Source of the DNA: Lysobacterales bacterium
GTDB taxonomy: Bacteria > Pseudomonadota > Gammaproteobacteria > Xanthomonadales > Rhodanobacteraceae
Direction: 5' to 3'
DNA: 36,157 nt
Assembly: GCA_015655335.1 (NCBI GenBank)
Contig: JAATFF010000076.1
Coordinates: forward strand, 1-36,157
The notes below the pieces were generated by a model, which saw only the letters and a program-made list of their open reading frames with translations, made no database searches and had not been told where the DNA came from. Shown in pieces: positions 14,986 through 23,942 of this stretch. The translations under genes and the position numbers were made by a program. How positions within the stretch are numbered: position 1 is the first letter of the stretch; the number at the start of each line of letters is the position of its first letter.

Positions 14986-16089
14986 ATGAGCCAGGACGAC
15001 TTCACCCCCGATCGTGCCGCGCCTTCGAGCGTGCCCTCCGACGCCACGCGTGCCAGCCGGCCGCCGACACCGCCGCGATCCGCTGGCGGCACGCTCGCGC
15101 TAGCCCTGTTACTGGCCTTGATCGCCATCGTGGGGGTCGGCTACGTGGCCTGGCGGGAATGGAAACTCACGCACCTCAATGCCGTCGCTTTACGCACCAC
15201 GGCGGGCCTGGAGGATCGGGTCAATACCATGGAGCACGCCCTGAGCGGCGCCACCAGCCAGGACGCGGTGTTGATGCAGCGTCTGAACGATGCCGATCAG
15301 GTCAATCGCTCGCTGCGCGAGGAACTGCTCTCGCAGGATCAGCGCGTACGTGACGTGGAAGAAGCGGTCGGTCGGCTGTCCGAAAAGACGCTTTCCGGTC
15401 AAGACGCCATGCACCTGGACGAGACCGAATCCCTGCTGCGCATGGGTGTCGAGCGTTACACCCTTTTCCACGATGCCCAAACGGCCGCGCAGGCTTATGC
15501 GCTGGCTGGGCAATCACTGGCGGGAGTGAGCGACAACGCCTTCAACGGCGTGCGCCAAAGCATCGATGCCGAGCGCGAGGCGCTACTGAAAAGCCAGCCG
15601 GCGGATCGCGAGCAACTGCTCGATGCCGTCGTGCAATTGCGTAACGATCTGCCCGATTTGCCACTGAAACCCCTGGACGAACCGACGACGAACCAGGACA
15701 ACGGTGTCTGGGCGCGCATCCGCCGTGCCTTGTACAGCGTGATCCAGATTCACCGCGACAACGGTGCGCCGGTCGATATCGCCGATGCACGCATTGCGCG
15801 CGAAATGGTGGCGCTCGATCTTGCCCAGGCGCAGGCTGCCCTGATCGCGTGGGACGATGAGGCTTGCGCCGCCGCGCTCAAGCGCGTGGATGCCGGCTTG
15901 GCCGCGCAATTCGATGCGCCATCGCCAGCCGTGCAGCAAGCGCGTGAACGCATCGCTACGTTAGGCGGCCAGCTCAAGCCGTCCATGCCGGTGAAACTCG
16001 GCGGGGCCTTGGGCGAACTGCGCAACTTGCGCGCCGTGCACGCGCTCAAGCCCGAATCCGGCACAGCGTCGAACGGGAACAAGCCATGA
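14986..16089 (+). CDS. hemX: HemX, membrane protein of the hem cluster
   Basis: A 367-residue protein with a Pro/Ser-rich cytoplasmic N-terminus, one membrane segment (about 36-55), and a helical periplasmic domain with coiled coil at about 70-130. It belongs to the HemX family, often labelled uroporphyrinogen-III C-methyltransferase by association. It has none of the SAM-binding motifs of a real CysG/CobA-type methyltransferase, so that label should not be taken literally. It starts nine bases after hemD and its stop overlaps the hemY start (ATGA). Confidence 0.87.
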   Translation: MSQDDFTPDRAAPSSVPSDATRASRPPTPPRSAGGTLALALLLALIAIVGVGYVAWREWKLTHLNAVALRTTAGLEDRVNTMEHALSGATSQDAVLMQRLNDADQVNRSLREELLSQDQRVRDVEEAVGRLSEKTLSGQDAMHLDETESLLRMGVERYTLFHDAQTAAQAYALAGQSLAGVSDNAFNGVRQSIDAEREALLKSQPADREQLLDAVVQLRNDLPDLPLKPLDEPTTNQDNGVWARIRRALYSVIQIHRDNGAPVDIADARIAREMVALDLAQAQAALIAWDDEACAAALKRVDAGLAAQFDAPSPAVQQARERIATLGGQLKPSMPVKLGGALGELRNLRAVHALKPESGTASNGNKP

Positions 16090-17345
16090 AGGTATGGCGA
16101 TGGATCCTGCTGCTGGTGATCATCGCTGCGATCGCGGCCTTCGGCTGGCATTGGGTTGCCGCCGATCCGGGCTATGTGCTGGTGCGTTTTCGCGGTACTA
16201 CCGCGCAGACCAGTTTGCTGGCGGCGGTTGTATTGCTGCTGCTTGCATGGGCGGCCATCACGGTGCTCTGGCGGCTGGCGCGCTGGCCCTTCGGCGCGTT
16301 TTCGCGACGTCATCGTCGTCTGAGCCAACAACGTCTCGCCGAAGGTCTGGTGGCTTTAATGGAAGGCCGTCACGGCGATGCCGAGCGCGATCTCAATCGC
16401 GCTTCGCGTCTGGACACCCTGCGTGGTCCCGCGCTGCTGGCGGCGGCCGAAGCCTCCTCGCGCCGAGGAGAGCATGGCCGCGCGCTGGAATCATTGGATG
16501 AGGCCGCGCAAGTCGCGCCGCGTGCAGCGCGTGTATTGCGCGCTCGTGTATTGCGCCGCGACGGCAGGCCTGCCGAAGCATTGACCTTGCTGACGCCCGA
16601 AGCGGACAGCAGCAATCTGAGCCCGGGTGGGTGGCGTGAATACGCGCTTGCGGCATTGGCCAGTGGCGACACGCGTCGCGCACGTCTTGCGCTCGAACCT
16701 TTGCAGAAAAGCGGTGTGCTTGGCGCGCGCGGCTACAACGCATTGGAAACACAGGTGCTCGTTGCCAGCCTCCAGGCGGCGACCGATGGTGCCGTGCTCA
16801 ACGCGTTGTGGTCGCAGCTGCCCAAATCGCAGCGTCGTGCACCTGCGGTCGTCGATGCCTACGCGCGCAAGGCGGCCGGTTTCGGTCTTGCTCTTCCGGC
16901 GATGGACGAAGTGGAATCCGCCTTGCGCCGCGAGTGGTCACCACAATTAGTCGAAACCTACGGCATGCTTGCCGGCGACGATCTCGACGCGCGCCTGCGT
17001 CGCGCCGAAGGCTGGCTGGACGGCCATCCCAACGATCCCAGCTTGTTGCTGGCGCTGGGCCGCATGTGTGTACGGCTGAGCCTGTGGGGCAAGGCGCGTC
17101 AATACCTGGAGCGTTCGCTGGCCCTTGTATCCAGTGCGAGCGCGTGGGAAGCGCTGGGCGACAGCTACACCGGCCAGGGCGATGCCACCCTTGCGCAGCG
17201 TTGTTATCGCAACGCGATTGCGATGGCGCGTGGGGACAACGCCGAGCCGTTACCCGTTACCAATGTCATCGGCGGTCGTCTCGATACGCGTCCCATCGCC
17301 ATCGAAGAACGCGACGCGCACGGTGTGCCGCGCTTGCGCGAATAG
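16086..17345 (+). CDS. hemY: HemY, haem biosynthesis TPR protein
   Basis: A 419-residue inner-membrane protein of the proteobacterial HemY family, which is unrelated to Bacillus HemY oxidase. Two membrane segments (about 5-22 and 40-62) flank GYVLVRFRG, the family hallmark, followed by an array of TPR-like helices (about 95-395). The role is associated with late haem synthesis in gammaproteobacteria, but the reaction is not defined. It overlaps hemX by four bases and is the last gene of the hemD-hemX-hemY operon. Confidence 0.9.
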   Translation: MKVWRWILLLVIIAAIAAFGWHWVAADPGYVLVRFRGTTAQTSLLAAVVLLLLAWAAITVLWRLARWPFGAFSRRHRRLSQQRLAEGLVALMEGRHGDAERDLNRASRLDTLRGPALLAAAEASSRRGEHGRALESLDEAAQVAPRAARVLRARVLRRDGRPAEALTLLTPEADSSNLSPGGWREYALAALASGDTRRARLALEPLQKSGVLGARGYNALETQVLVASLQAATDGAVLNALWSQLPKSQRRAPAVVDAYARKAAGFGLALPAMDEVESALRREWSPQLVETYGMLAGDDLDARLRRAEGWLDGHPNDPSLLLALGRMCVRLSLWGKARQYLERSLALVSSASAWEALGDSYTGQGDATLAQRCYRNAIAMARGDNAEPLPVTNVIGGRLDTRPIAIEERDAHGVPRLRE

Positions 17346-17442
17346 CGGTGCTTATCCTCTGCGCGCGACGAAAGCCTGCTTCACGCGATCACTTTGTTGC
17401 TCGCAGACCACAGCCTTTAAAAAGGATTTTCGCAACTCACGC

Positions 17443-17469
17443 CTCCAGCAACCTCAGTGGCTGCTGGAG
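17443..17469. terminator. Hairpin between hemY and the convergent membrane protein gene
   Basis: CTCCAGCA (17443-17450) pairs with TGCTGGAG (17462-17469), with CC/GG continuing the stem after one mismatch and TCAGT as loop. It lies between two convergent genes (17345 and 17516) and could end transcription from both sides. Confidence 0.5.
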
Positions 17470-17515
17470 ACGCGAAAGCATGTCCATGCGTATTTTGCTT
17501 CGCTAGCGGCGAAGA

Positions 17516-17950
17516 TCAGACATCAACCTGCATGTCGGCGGCATTCGCGCTGATCAAGCGGTGGTAGGCGAAATTGCCACGAACGCCGTTGATGAAGAGG
17601 AACAGCAGCACAATGGACAGAAGCACGCTGAAGCCCAACGTGGACAACGGTTGCGTGGTGTACTGGAATATTTTCTCAAGTACGAACAGTGCGAGTCCGA
17701 TAATCGCGAACGCTTTCGATCGCCGCCTGATTCGCCAGGCTACGAGTGCAAACAACACGGCGTCGACATACGACGATGCGGTTATGCCGACTATGCCCAC
17801 ATGAGCGAAGATACTGATCGTCGCAAACAATGCGGTGACCGTTGCGCAGAATACCGCGGCCCAGAAAGCCCCATTGGAGGCCTGAACGGCATCGGCAACA
17901 TTGCCAAACGTTGGCCAATACCATTTGTACGATTCGCTTCGCGTTGCCAT
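17516..17950 (-). CDS. Hypothetical four-helix membrane protein
   Basis: A 144-residue protein with four hydrophobic segments (about 28-50, 52-72, 80-96, 102-125) and a WYWPTFGNVADAVQASNGAFWAA N-terminal stretch. An excellent ribosome binding site, AAGGAG six bases before the ATG, supports the start. Composition is less GC-rich than neighbours. No family or function is recognised. It is encoded downstream of kdpE on the same strand, 145 bases away and past a hairpin, so it is probably a separate unit. Confidence 0.72.
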   Translation of the reverse strand: MATRSESYKWYWPTFGNVADAVQASNGAFWAAVFCATVTALFATISIFAHVGIVGITASSYVDAVLFALVAWRIRRRSKAFAIIGLALFVLEKIFQYTTQPLSTLGFSVLLSIVLLFLFINGVRGNFAYHRLISANAADMQVDV

Positions 17951-18071
17951 GCCTAACTCCTTGGTTGACGTGCACTGATAAACGATCTGCAGGCCTTTGC
18001 AGGTGCTGCGAGGTGAGTGCGAAAACGGATATATCCCCGGCGCGCAGGCTACGACACCTTCGGGCTATCTG

Positions 18072-18089
18072 GCAAAGGCAGACCTTTGC
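18072..18089 (-). terminator. Terminator-like hairpin after kdpE
   Basis: GCAAAGG and CCTTTGC form a 7-bp stem with loop CAGA (plus-strand reading), seven bases after the kdpE stop. It probably ends the kdp transcript. There is no T tract beyond it on the minus strand. Confidence 0.5.
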
Positions 18090-18095
18090 GAGGGG

Positions 18096-18794
18096 TTAGC
18101 TACCGCCTGGCAAGAACCGATAGCCCACCCCTGGCTCGGTCTTCAGCCAGCGCGGCGTGGTGGGATCGTCGTCGAGCTTCTGCCGCAGTTTGCCGAGCAC
18201 GATGCGCAAATAGTGCGTGTCCTGCACATGCGTGCCGCCCCATATCTCGCGCAGCAACTGTTGCTGGCTGACCACGCGCCCGGCGTGGCGCACCAGCATG
18301 GCGAGCACTGCGTATTCCTTGCGGGTCAGTGAGAGCGGGTTGCCATCGAGAAACACCTCGCGCAATCCCAGGTCGATGTGGAGATGTCCGTCGTCATAGC
18401 GTGGTGGTGCCTCGGTGCCGACGACGCGATTGCGCAACAGCGCACGCAAGCGGGCCATCAGCTCCTGGATGCCGAACGGCTTGGTCATGTAATCGTTGGC
18501 GCCGGCGTCGAGTGCTTTGACCTTTTCCTGTTCGCTGTCGCGCACGGAAAGCATCAGCACGGGTACCTGGGTCCATTGGCGCAGTTCGGCCAGCACGTCG
18601 TGGCCTTCGCGATCGGGCAGGCCGATGTCCAGAATCACCACGTCGGGATCGCGTGTCGCGGCGAGCGCCAAACCATCCGCGGCATTGGCGGCAAGCAGCA
18701 CGTCGTAGCCCTCGGCACGCAGGCCGATGTCGAGGAATTTGCGGATCTGCGTCTCGTCGTCGATGACCAAAGCGCAGGGATTGGCAGCAGTCAT
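18096..18794 (-). CDS. kdpE: Two-component response regulator KdpE
   Basis: A 232-residue OmpR-family regulator that activates kdp transcription under K+ limitation. The receiver domain has the acidic pair DD12-13, phosphoacceptor Asp56 in VVILDIGLPD, and Lys105 in MTKPFG. The DNA-binding winged helix (about 135-230) has LTRKEYAVLAMLVRHAGRVV and the ending TEPGVGYRF. The bases just upstream of its ATG are the terminal inverted repeat of the inserted element, and no good ribosome binding site is visible there, so translation may differ from the usual kdpD-coupled arrangement. Confidence 0.96.
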   Translation of the reverse strand: MTAANPCALVIDDETQIRKFLDIGLRAEGYDVLLAANAADGLALAATRDPDVVILDIGLPDREGHDVLAELRQWTQVPVLMLSVRDSEQEKVKALDAGANDYMTKPFGIQELMARLRALLRNRVVGTEAPPRYDDGHLHIDLGLREVFLDGNPLSLTRKEYAVLAMLVRHAGRVVSQQQLLREIWGGTHVQDTHYLRIVLGKLRQKLDDDPTTPRWLKTEPGVGYRFLPGGS

Positions 18795-18795
18795 G

Positions 18796-19087
18796 TAGGG
18801 ATGCTCTGGTTAATTCTGCGTAGGTGTCAGCGATCCTGTCTGTTCGCGGGCCGCAGGGCCGTCGGCGAAGGCAGCCTAGCTGGCTGTCGAGCCGGCGGCC
18901 CTGCGGCCCGCGAACAGACAGGATCGGCCCCAGCGTATTGAATTGGATAATGGGGTGATGTCCAGAAGGCTCGCAGGCTGCGCCGCACGGCTTGGCAAGA
19001 CGGCCAGTCTTCCCTGCGCCGCGCAACACAGCCTGCAAGCCTTCTGGACATCATGCCACCTACGCAGAATTAACCAGAGCATCCCTA
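18796..19087. mobile_element. MITE-like element separating kdpD from kdpE
   Basis: A 292-bp element ends in a perfect 31-bp inverted repeat (18796-18826 with 19057-19087). Both ends read TA then GGGATGCTCTGG inward, so TA may be a duplicated target. Inside are a second perfect 31-bp inverted repeat (18831-18861 with 18896-18926) and a 24-bp one with a single mismatch (18957-18980 with 19029-19052), giving a three-way-junction fold. The mismatch becomes a G-U pair in minus-strand RNA. There is no transposase; the short frames inside look random. The outer repeat covers the kdpD stop codon and the bases before the kdpE ATG. I know no named family for it. Confidence 0.8.
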
Positions 19088-21736
19088 GGGTGGCGTAGGC
19101 AGCGGGAGGCTGATGCGAATGGTGGTCCCAACGCCTTCGCCGGGCAAGGCTTCGACGCTACCGCCGTGCGCGCCGATCATGCCGCGGCAGATCGCCAGCC
19201 CCAGCCCCGTACCCTGCGGCGCGCGGTCGCCGCGTGCGACGGAATAGAACATGTCGAAGATGCGCGCGCGCTCCTCTTCGGGAATACCTGGGCCACGGTC
19301 GATCACGTCGATGAACAGGCGATCGCCCGCAACGCGTACCAGCACCCGCACCGCGTCGCCCGGCGGCGAGAAACGCGCGGCATTCTCCAGGATGTTGAAC
19401 AGCGCTTGTTCAATCAGCGCGGGATGCACGAACAGCAGCACGGTTTCGCTGGGCAGGATCGAGTCCACGCGCAATTCCGGAAATAGTTTTCGCAGACGCG
19501 TGATGGCGGAGGCGACAATCTCGGCCGCATCGGTCCAGTCGCGATTGAGCTTGAGCGTGCCGTGGCCAAGCCGCGTCATATCCAACAGGTTTTGGATGTA
19601 GCGGTCCAGGCGCTGCCCTTCGCCGAGAATCGCGCCGAGCAGTTCCTGGCGCTCGTCCACGGGCAACTGTTCCCAGTAACTGGATAGTGTGCCGGCTGCA
19701 CCGATCATGGATGCCAGCGGCGAACGTAAATCGTGCGACACGGAAGAGAGCAGGGCGTTGCGCAAGCGCTCGGTCTCGCCTTGCACACGCGCACCTTCCA
19801 GCTCTGACGCGAGGCGCGCTCGCTCGAGTGCTTGACCGATATCCTGCGCCATCGCCAACGCCAGACTGCGTCGTTCGATATCCGGTGCGTTCCCATTCTC
19901 GAAACGTAGCGCGACCACGCCCAGGCGATGATCGTCGCTGCCGAGCGGAAGCATCCAGCAGCGCGCTGCATTGAGCGTGTCGGTGAAACGCCCGGCGGGT
20001 TCGGTGTGTTGCTCGCACCATTCGGCGGCGGCGAGGTCCTGCGCCGTCATCGTCAGGGTTCGCGAGCTGTTCGCGGAAATCTGCAGGTGATGCTCTACAT
20101 CGCGTGCGAGTATCGCCGCTTCGCAATGCAGACCATGCGCAAGCGCTGCGGCACCCACGTCACGAACGCCGTCCGCATCGGTGCTGGCGGCCAGTCGCTG
20201 GCCAAGGGTCAGCAGCGCATGCGAATAGTCGTGCGCGGCGCGCAGGGATTCCACCTGACTGGCAAGGCGTGTCGCCAGTCGGCTGCAAATCAAGGCGACC
20301 AACAAAAACAACGTGACGGCGAGAACGTCGTCCGAGTTGGCGATCGCTAACGTATAACGCGGCGGCGCGAAGAAAAAGTTGTAGCCGATGAAACACAGGA
20401 TGGCTGTATACACCGCCACCGTCATGCGAGTGCGCACGGCCACGGTTATCACAGCAGTAAGGAAGATCAACGCGAGATTTGCTACCGACAAATAACGATC
20501 GGCAATGAAAGAAAGTCCAATCGCGATGGCCGTAGCAATCGTCGCGAAGATGTATTCGTCGCGCCGCCCGTGCACAGGCATAAGACGAAGCCGCCGACGT
20601 GCGCGCACACGCTCCGTAGGCGTAGCGATGATGGTTAGCTCAAGGTGCGCCCCGCGGCGTAGCAGTTGCTGCGTTAGCGAGCGGCCCACGATGCGTGCCA
20701 AAAGACGCTCGCGTGTACGGCCAAGAATGATCTGGCCGACGCCTTCGCGGTCGGCGTGCACCAGCAATTCATCCGCAATCGCATGGCCGCGCAGCACCAT
20801 CGCATCGCCACCGAGTCGGCGCGCCAGGCGCATCGCGGTATCGACGCGCTCGCGCCGTGCGTTATCCAAGGTGGCACCGGTGTCGACGAATACCACGCTC
20901 CACGGCGCACCGCGTCGTTCCGCAATGCGGCGTGCTATGCGTACCAGATACTCGCTTTGCGCATGACCGTCGATGGCCGCCATCACGCGTCGACGAACAG
21001 GCATCGCGCCGCCGCGTGCCAGCATGTGTTCGCGCAGGTCGCTGTCGACATGCCCGGCGACGGTATCCACCGCCAGTTCGCGCAGGGCGCCAAGATTGGT
21101 CGGCGAGAAAAACGATTCGAGTGCGGCGGCAGCGGTTTCCGGTACGTAAACCTTGCCTTGTCGCAAGCGGCCAATCAGTTCGCGCGGCGGCAGGTCGACC
21201 AGCACAATATCGCGCGCACGGTCGAGAAACGCATCAGGCACCGTTTCGCGCACAGTAACGCCAGTGATGCGTCGCACCTGGTCGTTGAGGCTTTCCAGAT
21301 GCTGCACGTTGAGTGCGGTGTAGACCTCGATGCCGGCGTCGAGTATTTCCGCGATGTCTTGCCAACGGCGTTCGTGGCGACTGCCCGGAACATTGCGATG
21401 CGCAAGTTCATCCACCAGCAGAATGGCGGGGCGTCGTGCCAGTGCGCCGTCGACATCGAACTCGGTGAACCCGCGCCCTTGATAACTCAACGTGAGTCGC
21501 GGCAGCACCTCAAGCCCTTCGAGCAGGGCTGCGGTTTCGGCGCGTTCGTGTGTTTCCACCAATCCCACCACCACATCCACACCCTGGCGTTTCAGTTCGC
21601 GCGCGGCGGAAAGCATGGCGTAGGTCTTGCCGACGCCGGGTGCGGCACCCAGAAAGATCTTCAGGCGACGATGGATGTCTTCCTGCACGACATCAAGCAG
21701 GGCATCGGCGCGTGCATCACGGGAAGCTTCGGTCAT
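19085..21736 (-). CDS. kdpD: Sensor histidine kinase KdpD
   Basis: An 883-residue membrane kinase sensing K+ need. The N-terminal KdpD domain has the Walker A motif GAAPGVGKT at 30-38 and LVDELAHRNVPG. A universal-stress-like domain (about 245-370) follows, then four membrane segments (about 395-490), a GAF-type region, and the kinase core with the phosphorylated His668 in SVSHDLRSPL, NILENAARFSPP, and DRGPGIPEEE/GTGLGLAICRG ATP-binding motifs. It is full length compared with E. coli (894). Its TAG stop is made by the TA and first G of the inserted element. Confidence 0.97.
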   Translation of the reverse strand: MTEASRDARADALLDVVQEDIHRRLKIFLGAAPGVGKTYAMLSAARELKRQGVDVVVGLVETHERAETAALLEGLEVLPRLTLSYQGRGFTEFDVDGALARRPAILLVDELAHRNVPGSRHERRWQDIAEILDAGIEVYTALNVQHLESLNDQVRRITGVTVRETVPDAFLDRARDIVLVDLPPRELIGRLRQGKVYVPETAAAALESFFSPTNLGALRELAVDTVAGHVDSDLREHMLARGGAMPVRRRVMAAIDGHAQSEYLVRIARRIAERRGAPWSVVFVDTGATLDNARRERVDTAMRLARRLGGDAMVLRGHAIADELLVHADREGVGQIILGRTRERLLARIVGRSLTQQLLRRGAHLELTIIATPTERVRARRRLRLMPVHGRRDEYIFATIATAIAIGLSFIADRYLSVANLALIFLTAVITVAVRTRMTVAVYTAILCFIGYNFFFAPPRYTLAIANSDDVLAVTLFLLVALICSRLATRLASQVESLRAAHDYSHALLTLGQRLAASTDADGVRDVGAAALAHGLHCEAAILARDVEHHLQISANSSRTLTMTAQDLAAAEWCEQHTEPAGRFTDTLNAARCWMLPLGSDDHRLGVVALRFENGNAPDIERRSLALAMAQDIGQALERARLASELEGARVQGETERLRNALLSSVSHDLRSPLASMIGAAGTLSSYWEQLPVDERQELLGAILGEGQRLDRYIQNLLDMTRLGHGTLKLNRDWTDAAEIVASAITRLRKLFPELRVDSILPSETVLLFVHPALIEQALFNILENAARFSPPGDAVRVLVRVAGDRLFIDVIDRGPGIPEEERARIFDMFYSVARGDRAPQGTGLGLAICRGMIGAHGGSVEALPGEGVGTTIRISLPLPTPP

Positions 21737-21773
21737 AGGGAGCCATGCGGGAACCGATTCGGCACATCTTAGT

Positions 21774-21800
21774 CTTCCTCTCCCCGAAAGGGAGAGGAAG
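21774..21800 (-). repeat. Strong hairpin between kdpC and kdpD
   Basis: CTTCCTCTCCC (21774-21784) and GGGAGAGGAAG (21790-21800) form a perfect 11-bp stem with a five-base loop, in the 75-base gap between kdpC and kdpD. Its CCTCTCCC core resembles the outer arms of the larger interspersed repeat, so it may be a minimal member of that family. It may lower kdpDE expression relative to kdpABC, or act as an RNA-stability element; no T tract follows. Confidence 0.6.
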
Positions 21801-21811
21801 TGCTCGCATGA

Positions 21812-22390
21812 TCAGCGAGTCTGCAGCCCGTCCAGCGCGAGGTTCAACTGCAAGACGTTCACGCGCGGCTCGCCAAGCAAGCCCAGCTGCCGGCCCTGCG
21901 TGGCCTGTGCCACCAGCGTTTGCACTTGTTCTGTGCTGAGCTTGCGTACACGCGCCACGCGTGCGACCTGATACTGAGCCGCCGCTGGGCTGATGTCAGG
22001 ATCGAGGCCGCTGCCCGACGCGGTCACCAGATCCGCCGGCACCGTTGCGATATTGCCCGGATCGGCCGCATGCAATGCATCGATGCGTTGTTGTACGGCA
22101 TCGTGCAGGGCCGGGTTGGTCGGTCCAAGGTTGGAGCCGTTCGATGCCGTGCCGTTGTTAGGCTGCGGTGTGGTGGCCGACGGACGACCCCAGAAATACC
22201 TGGGGTCGGTGAACGATTGGCCGATCAGCTCAGAACCGATCGGCTTGCCGTCGCGTTCCACCAGGCTGCCATTGGCCTGATGTGGAAACAGCAGCTGCGC
22301 CACGCCGGTGGCGGCCAGCGGATAAATCAGGCCGACGATGACGGTCATCACCAGCAACATTGTTAGTGCATTGCGTATCAACCGGCTCAT
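21812..22390 (-). CDS. kdpC: Potassium-transporting ATPase subunit C
   Basis: A 192-residue subunit of the KdpFABC K+ pump, anchored by one membrane segment (about 8-30), with the periplasmic motifs IGSELIGQSFTDPRYFWGRPSA (about 50-71) and SGSGLDPDISPAAA near the C-terminus. It is thought to stabilise the KdpA-KdpB complex. The start is the Met of SRLIRNAL at 22390, preceded by GAGG eight bases upstream; the open frame continues 29 codons into the porin gene. It begins 10 bases after the porin stop. Confidence 0.96.
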   Translation of the reverse strand: MSRLIRNALTMLLVMTVIVGLIYPLAATGVAQLLFPHQANGSLVERDGKPIGSELIGQSFTDPRYFWGRPSATTPQPNNGTASNGSNLGPTNPALHDAVQQRIDALHAADPGNIATVPADLVTASGSGLDPDISPAAAQYQVARVARVRKLSTEQVQTLVAQATQGRQLGLLGEPRVNVLQLNLALDGLQTR

Positions 22391-22400
22391 GGCGGTTACC

Positions 22401-23876
22401 TCAGTAATGGATGATCGCGTCGAGCAGGGCGACGGCCTGATAGTCCTTCCTGCCGCCGTTGTAAGCATTCTCGTCATACGAATGCTCGTAACGTATCTCC
22501 GGCTGGATCTCCAGGTCCTGCGTCACCCAGTGCGTGATGCCGATGGTGTGACTGCTGTAGCGCGTGGCGTAACCGGTGCGCTGACCTTTTTCGTCGTTAT
22601 AGAACTCGTTGCGGATCGACAACATGTTGCTGCTGTCGAGCTCGAAGTTCAGATAATTCACGACGCCGAATTCGCCCGCTTCGCCAGCAAACGGCGAAGA
22701 TCCTGCCACGTCGGGCGTGCCACCGGGGCCATAGCCTGGAATGCCGCGGCCAAACATCTTGTAGGCTTCGGTCAGCATATGCACGCGTTTGCTGAAGCGA
22801 TGGCCCCAAGTTGTCACGTACATCTGTACGTTGTTGTAGTTGTAGTTATTGCCGTTCAAGTTATTGATACAGGGGTAAAGCATGTCGTTATTGTCAGCCG
22901 ACACCCAGCGTACGCAGGTTTGCAGCGACGGGCGTGCTGACGCATTCCATGGCGCCGTATCGTTGCTTGCGTTGATGCCAATCTGGAATGTCCACTGACT
23001 GCTGAGCTTGGTCGTGGTCATGATGCCGGTCTGGGTATACGGATCGACGGTGTACAGAATCGAGTGAGTCATCAGGTAGTTCTGCGGTGAGAACTGCGCC
23101 TCGATATCCGGCAACGACAGCCAGCGACCGACGCGGATCACCATGCCCTGGGCGACCCACGGAATGTAGAGGTCGCCGTAGAACAGCATGGGGTCATCGC
23201 CGTAAATCTTGCCATTGAGCGGCTGGTTCGGCGCGGGGTTATTGAGCAACTGATTGCTGAAGACACCCTTGGTGACCGTGTAGTGATAGTCATAACCATA
23301 GAGATTGGAGATGTCGAAACCCCAATCGATATGATCGGTCTGGACGGTATCTTCCACGCGCGTGATCGTCGTGATGAACTGATCCAACTCGACGCGATTC
23401 GGGCGCGTGTTGTAGGAAAGCGGGAAATTCGTGTGGTCCGACGTACTCAGGTTCGCCGCCGGTGTCACCCAGCCGTACACTTCGATGCGGTTGCGCTGCA
23501 TCCACCCGCCGAGCTTGGTGCAGCCCAGCGCCTTCTCCAGCGGATAAGTGGCGTTTTGGTCTGGCACGCCAATGGGTGCGGCGACACCACCGAGCTGCCA
23601 TTCCGCGCTGGGAAACGGCGGCGAATCCAGCGGTGCATCCATCGCACGGCGTGCCGGCGTGGGCGCATTCGGATCGGCGGGCTGCGCATCTTCGCGATAA
23701 GCGGCAGCGAAGCGCGATAAGAACCCCTTGCTGCAATCGCCGCTTTCAGCCGCGACCGGCGCTGCGGGCAAGCTGCCAGCGGGCATGGCGCTGACGTCGG
23801 TCGATTGCGCCAACACTTGCGACACCGGCGCGACGGTCAGCAGGATCGATGTGATAAGAGCCTTCTTGAAGTACAT
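22401..23876 (-). CDS. Outer-membrane beta-barrel porin (BBP2/OmpL-like) inside the kdp operon
   Basis: A 491-residue protein with a signal peptide (cleavage after QVLA, about residue 23), a Pro/Ala-rich N-terminal segment, and then a barrel of alternating strands beginning RNRIEVYGWVTPAANLS. It ends in an aromatic residue (IIHY), as barrel proteins do. It resembles the OmpL-like putative beta-barrel porin-2 family. It sits between kdpB and kdpC on the same strand, 66 bases after a 67-aa gene and 10 bases before kdpC, with an AGAGG ribosome binding site. The arrangement suggests it passes K+ (or a counter-ion) across the outer membrane under K+ limitation; that is inference. Confidence 0.8.
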   Translation of the reverse strand: MYFKKALITSILLTVAPVSQVLAQSTDVSAMPAGSLPAAPVAAESGDCSKGFLSRFAAAYREDAQPADPNAPTPARRAMDAPLDSPPFPSAEWQLGGVAAPIGVPDQNATYPLEKALGCTKLGGWMQRNRIEVYGWVTPAANLSTSDHTNFPLSYNTRPNRVELDQFITTITRVEDTVQTDHIDWGFDISNLYGYDYHYTVTKGVFSNQLLNNPAPNQPLNGKIYGDDPMLFYGDLYIPWVAQGMVIRVGRWLSLPDIEAQFSPQNYLMTHSILYTVDPYTQTGIMTTTKLSSQWTFQIGINASNDTAPWNASARPSLQTCVRWVSADNNDMLYPCINNLNGNNYNYNNVQMYVTTWGHRFSKRVHMLTEAYKMFGRGIPGYGPGGTPDVAGSSPFAGEAGEFGVVNYLNFELDSSNMLSIRNEFYNDEKGQRTGYATRYSSHTIGITHWVTQDLEIQPEIRYEHSYDENAYNGGRKDYQAVALLDAIIHY

Positions 23877-23942
23877 ACCTGCCTCTCAAACGAGTTGTTA
23901 CCGGGCCGGCATCGCCCAGTAGCGACACCGAAATGTTTTCGA

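Noticed and set aside
14346-15353. A 335-codon plus-strand frame overlapping hemD and hemX
   Set aside because: It is Arg/Pro-rich and out of frame with two recognised genes on the same strand.
18394-19082. Several minus-strand frames running through the kdpD-kdpE element
   Set aside because: They translate inverted repeats and are out of frame with kdpE; no transposase motif or ribosome binding site.
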